Positions 12,901 to 13,565 of a stretch of 13,565 nt of DNA are shown one piece after another. Within the stretch, counting starts at the first letter, position 1; the number at the start of each line of letters is the position of its first letter. The DNA comes from an uncultured Microbacterium sp. (GTDB lineage Bacteria; Actinomycetota; Actinomycetes; Actinomycetales; Microbacteriaceae), in NCBI GenBank assembly GCA_937926065.1, contig CALANM010000208.1, positions 1 to 13,565 of the forward strand, in the 5' to 3' direction. Made by a program: the position numbers and the translations under genes. A model generated the notes under the pieces. It did not search any database. It saw only the letters and a program-made list of their open reading frames with translations, and was not told the DNA's origin.

Positions 12901-13565
12901 GCGAACGCCTCGGGCGGCGGGCACGCGCACACGAGGTTGCGGTCGCCGAAGGCGTTGTCGATCCGGCGCACGGGCGGCCAGTACTTGCTCCGCACGAGGC
13001 TGCGCACGGGATAGACAGCCTCTTCGCGGCTGTACGGGTGATCCCACTCCCCCGCAACCACCGATTCCGCCGTATGCGGCGCGTTGACGAGCGGGTTGTC
13101 GGAAGACGGCCACTCGCCCGCCTGCACGCGGGCCGCCTCGGCGCGGATCGCGATCATCGCCTCGACGAAGCGGTCGAGCTCCCCGAGGTCCTCCGACTCC
13201 GTGGGCTCCACCATGAGCGTGCCCGCGACGGGGAACGACATGGTCGGCGCGTGGAAGCCGTAGTCGATGAGCCGCTTGGCCACATCGTCCACCGTGATCC
13301 CGGTCTGCTCCTTCAGAGGGCGCAGGTCGAGGATGCACTCATGGGCGACGAGGCCGCCTTCGCCGGCGTAGAGCACCGGATAGTGGTCGTTCAGCCGGCG
13401 AGCGATGTAGTTGGCGGCGAGCACGGCCGCGCCGGTCGCCCTGCGCAGTCCCTCCGCGCCCATCATGCGCACGTACGCCCACGAGATCGGCAGGATCGAC
13501 GCGGAGCCGTACGGGGCCGCCGAGACGGGGCCGCCATCGAAGACGAAGCCGCCCGCGTGCTCGGC
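12897..13565 (-). CDS. gcvP: Glycine dehydrogenase (decarboxylating), glycine cleavage system P protein, C-terminal part
   Basis: This is the last 222 residues of the PLP-dependent P protein, which decarboxylates glycine and passes the aminomethyl group to lipoylated H protein. The 5' part lies beyond the right edge. Conserved C-terminal features are GPVSAAPYGSASILPISWAY, the MMGAEGLRRAT segment, AANYIARRL, AHECILDLRPLKE, the VAKRLIDYGFHAPTMSFPV block, GTLMVEPTESED, and near the end RSKYWPPVRRIDNAFGDRNLVCACPP. All are standard for full-length bacterial GcvP of about 950 residues. The catalytic Lys-containing region is not in this window. The frame is intact to the edge and the codon use is native. 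It converges with the CPBP gene at a 9-bp inverted repeat. Whether gcvT and gcvH lie upstream cannot be seen. Confidence 0.96.
   Translation of the reverse strand, partial: AEHAGGFVFDGGPVSAAPYGSASILPISWAYVRMMGAEGLRRATGAAVLAANYIARRLNDHYPVLYAGEGGLVAHECILDLRPLKEQTGITVDDVAKRLIDYGFHAPTMSFPVAGTLMVEPTESEDLGELDRFVEAMIAIRAEAARVQAGEWPSSDNPLVNAPHTAESVVAGEWDHPYSREEAVYPVRSLVRSKYWPPVRRIDNAFGDRNLVCACPPPEAFA

Noticed and set aside
1..13565. CRISPR array, transposase, integrase, toxin-antitoxin or phage genes
   Set aside because: No regularly spaced repeats and no recognisable mobile-element or defence gene family were found in the reading on either strand.

Overview
The window reads as a piece of a high-GC actinobacterial chromosome, most likely Microbacteriaceae and Microbacterium-like. 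This is inferred from the strong G/C bias at third codon positions, GTG starts, possible leaderless starts, and the style of the proteins (AzlCD, TypA, peptide ABC transporter, CPBP protein, GcvP). No window-wide signal of a phage, plasmid, transposon, CRISPR array or defence island was seen, and there are no tRNA or rRNA genes. No gene-free stretch exceeds 300 bases; the longest gap is about 177 bases (9894-10070).

Left edge (1-639, minus): an open frame begins as a small actinobacterial membrane protein (49 residues) and turns abruptly, near base 492, into the C-terminal part of an amidase-signature enzyme with foreign codon use (seven of eight Gln codons are CAA). This is most likely a chimeric join (assembly, cloning or amplification artefact), or less likely a real recombination scar. 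It is the most anomalous part of the window.

659-2374: azlC and azlD (branched-chain amino-acid exporter, minus, overlapping by 4 bases) face a divergent XRE-HTH/cupin regulator. An inverted repeat sits in the 109-base space between them. 2390-2734 is a DUF2200 gene. Its stop codon and that of the convergent typA lie together in one 18-base perfect palindrome.

2739-4652 is typA/bipA, a ribosome-associated GTPase. 4746-11918 is an oligopeptide/dipeptide ABC importer read on the minus strand: a lipoprotein binding protein, then two strong hairpins, then permease 1 (505 residues, with a large extra multi-span insert), permease 2 (with a long polar C-terminal tail), and a double-ATPase subunit. 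A plus-strand PH-domain membrane protein gene (6577-7185) sits between permease 2 and the ATPase gene, so the importer genes are not one uninterrupted unit.

12075-12860 is a CPBP-family membrane protein, divergent from the binding-protein gene. 12897-13565 is the 3' third of gcvP (glycine decarboxylase), running off the right edge. The two converge on a 9-bp inverted repeat that contains both stop codons.

I found no convincing undescribed multi-gene system. The observations most worth checking are the chimeric left end, the oversized permease, the double hairpin after the binding-protein gene, and the interrupted importer operon.
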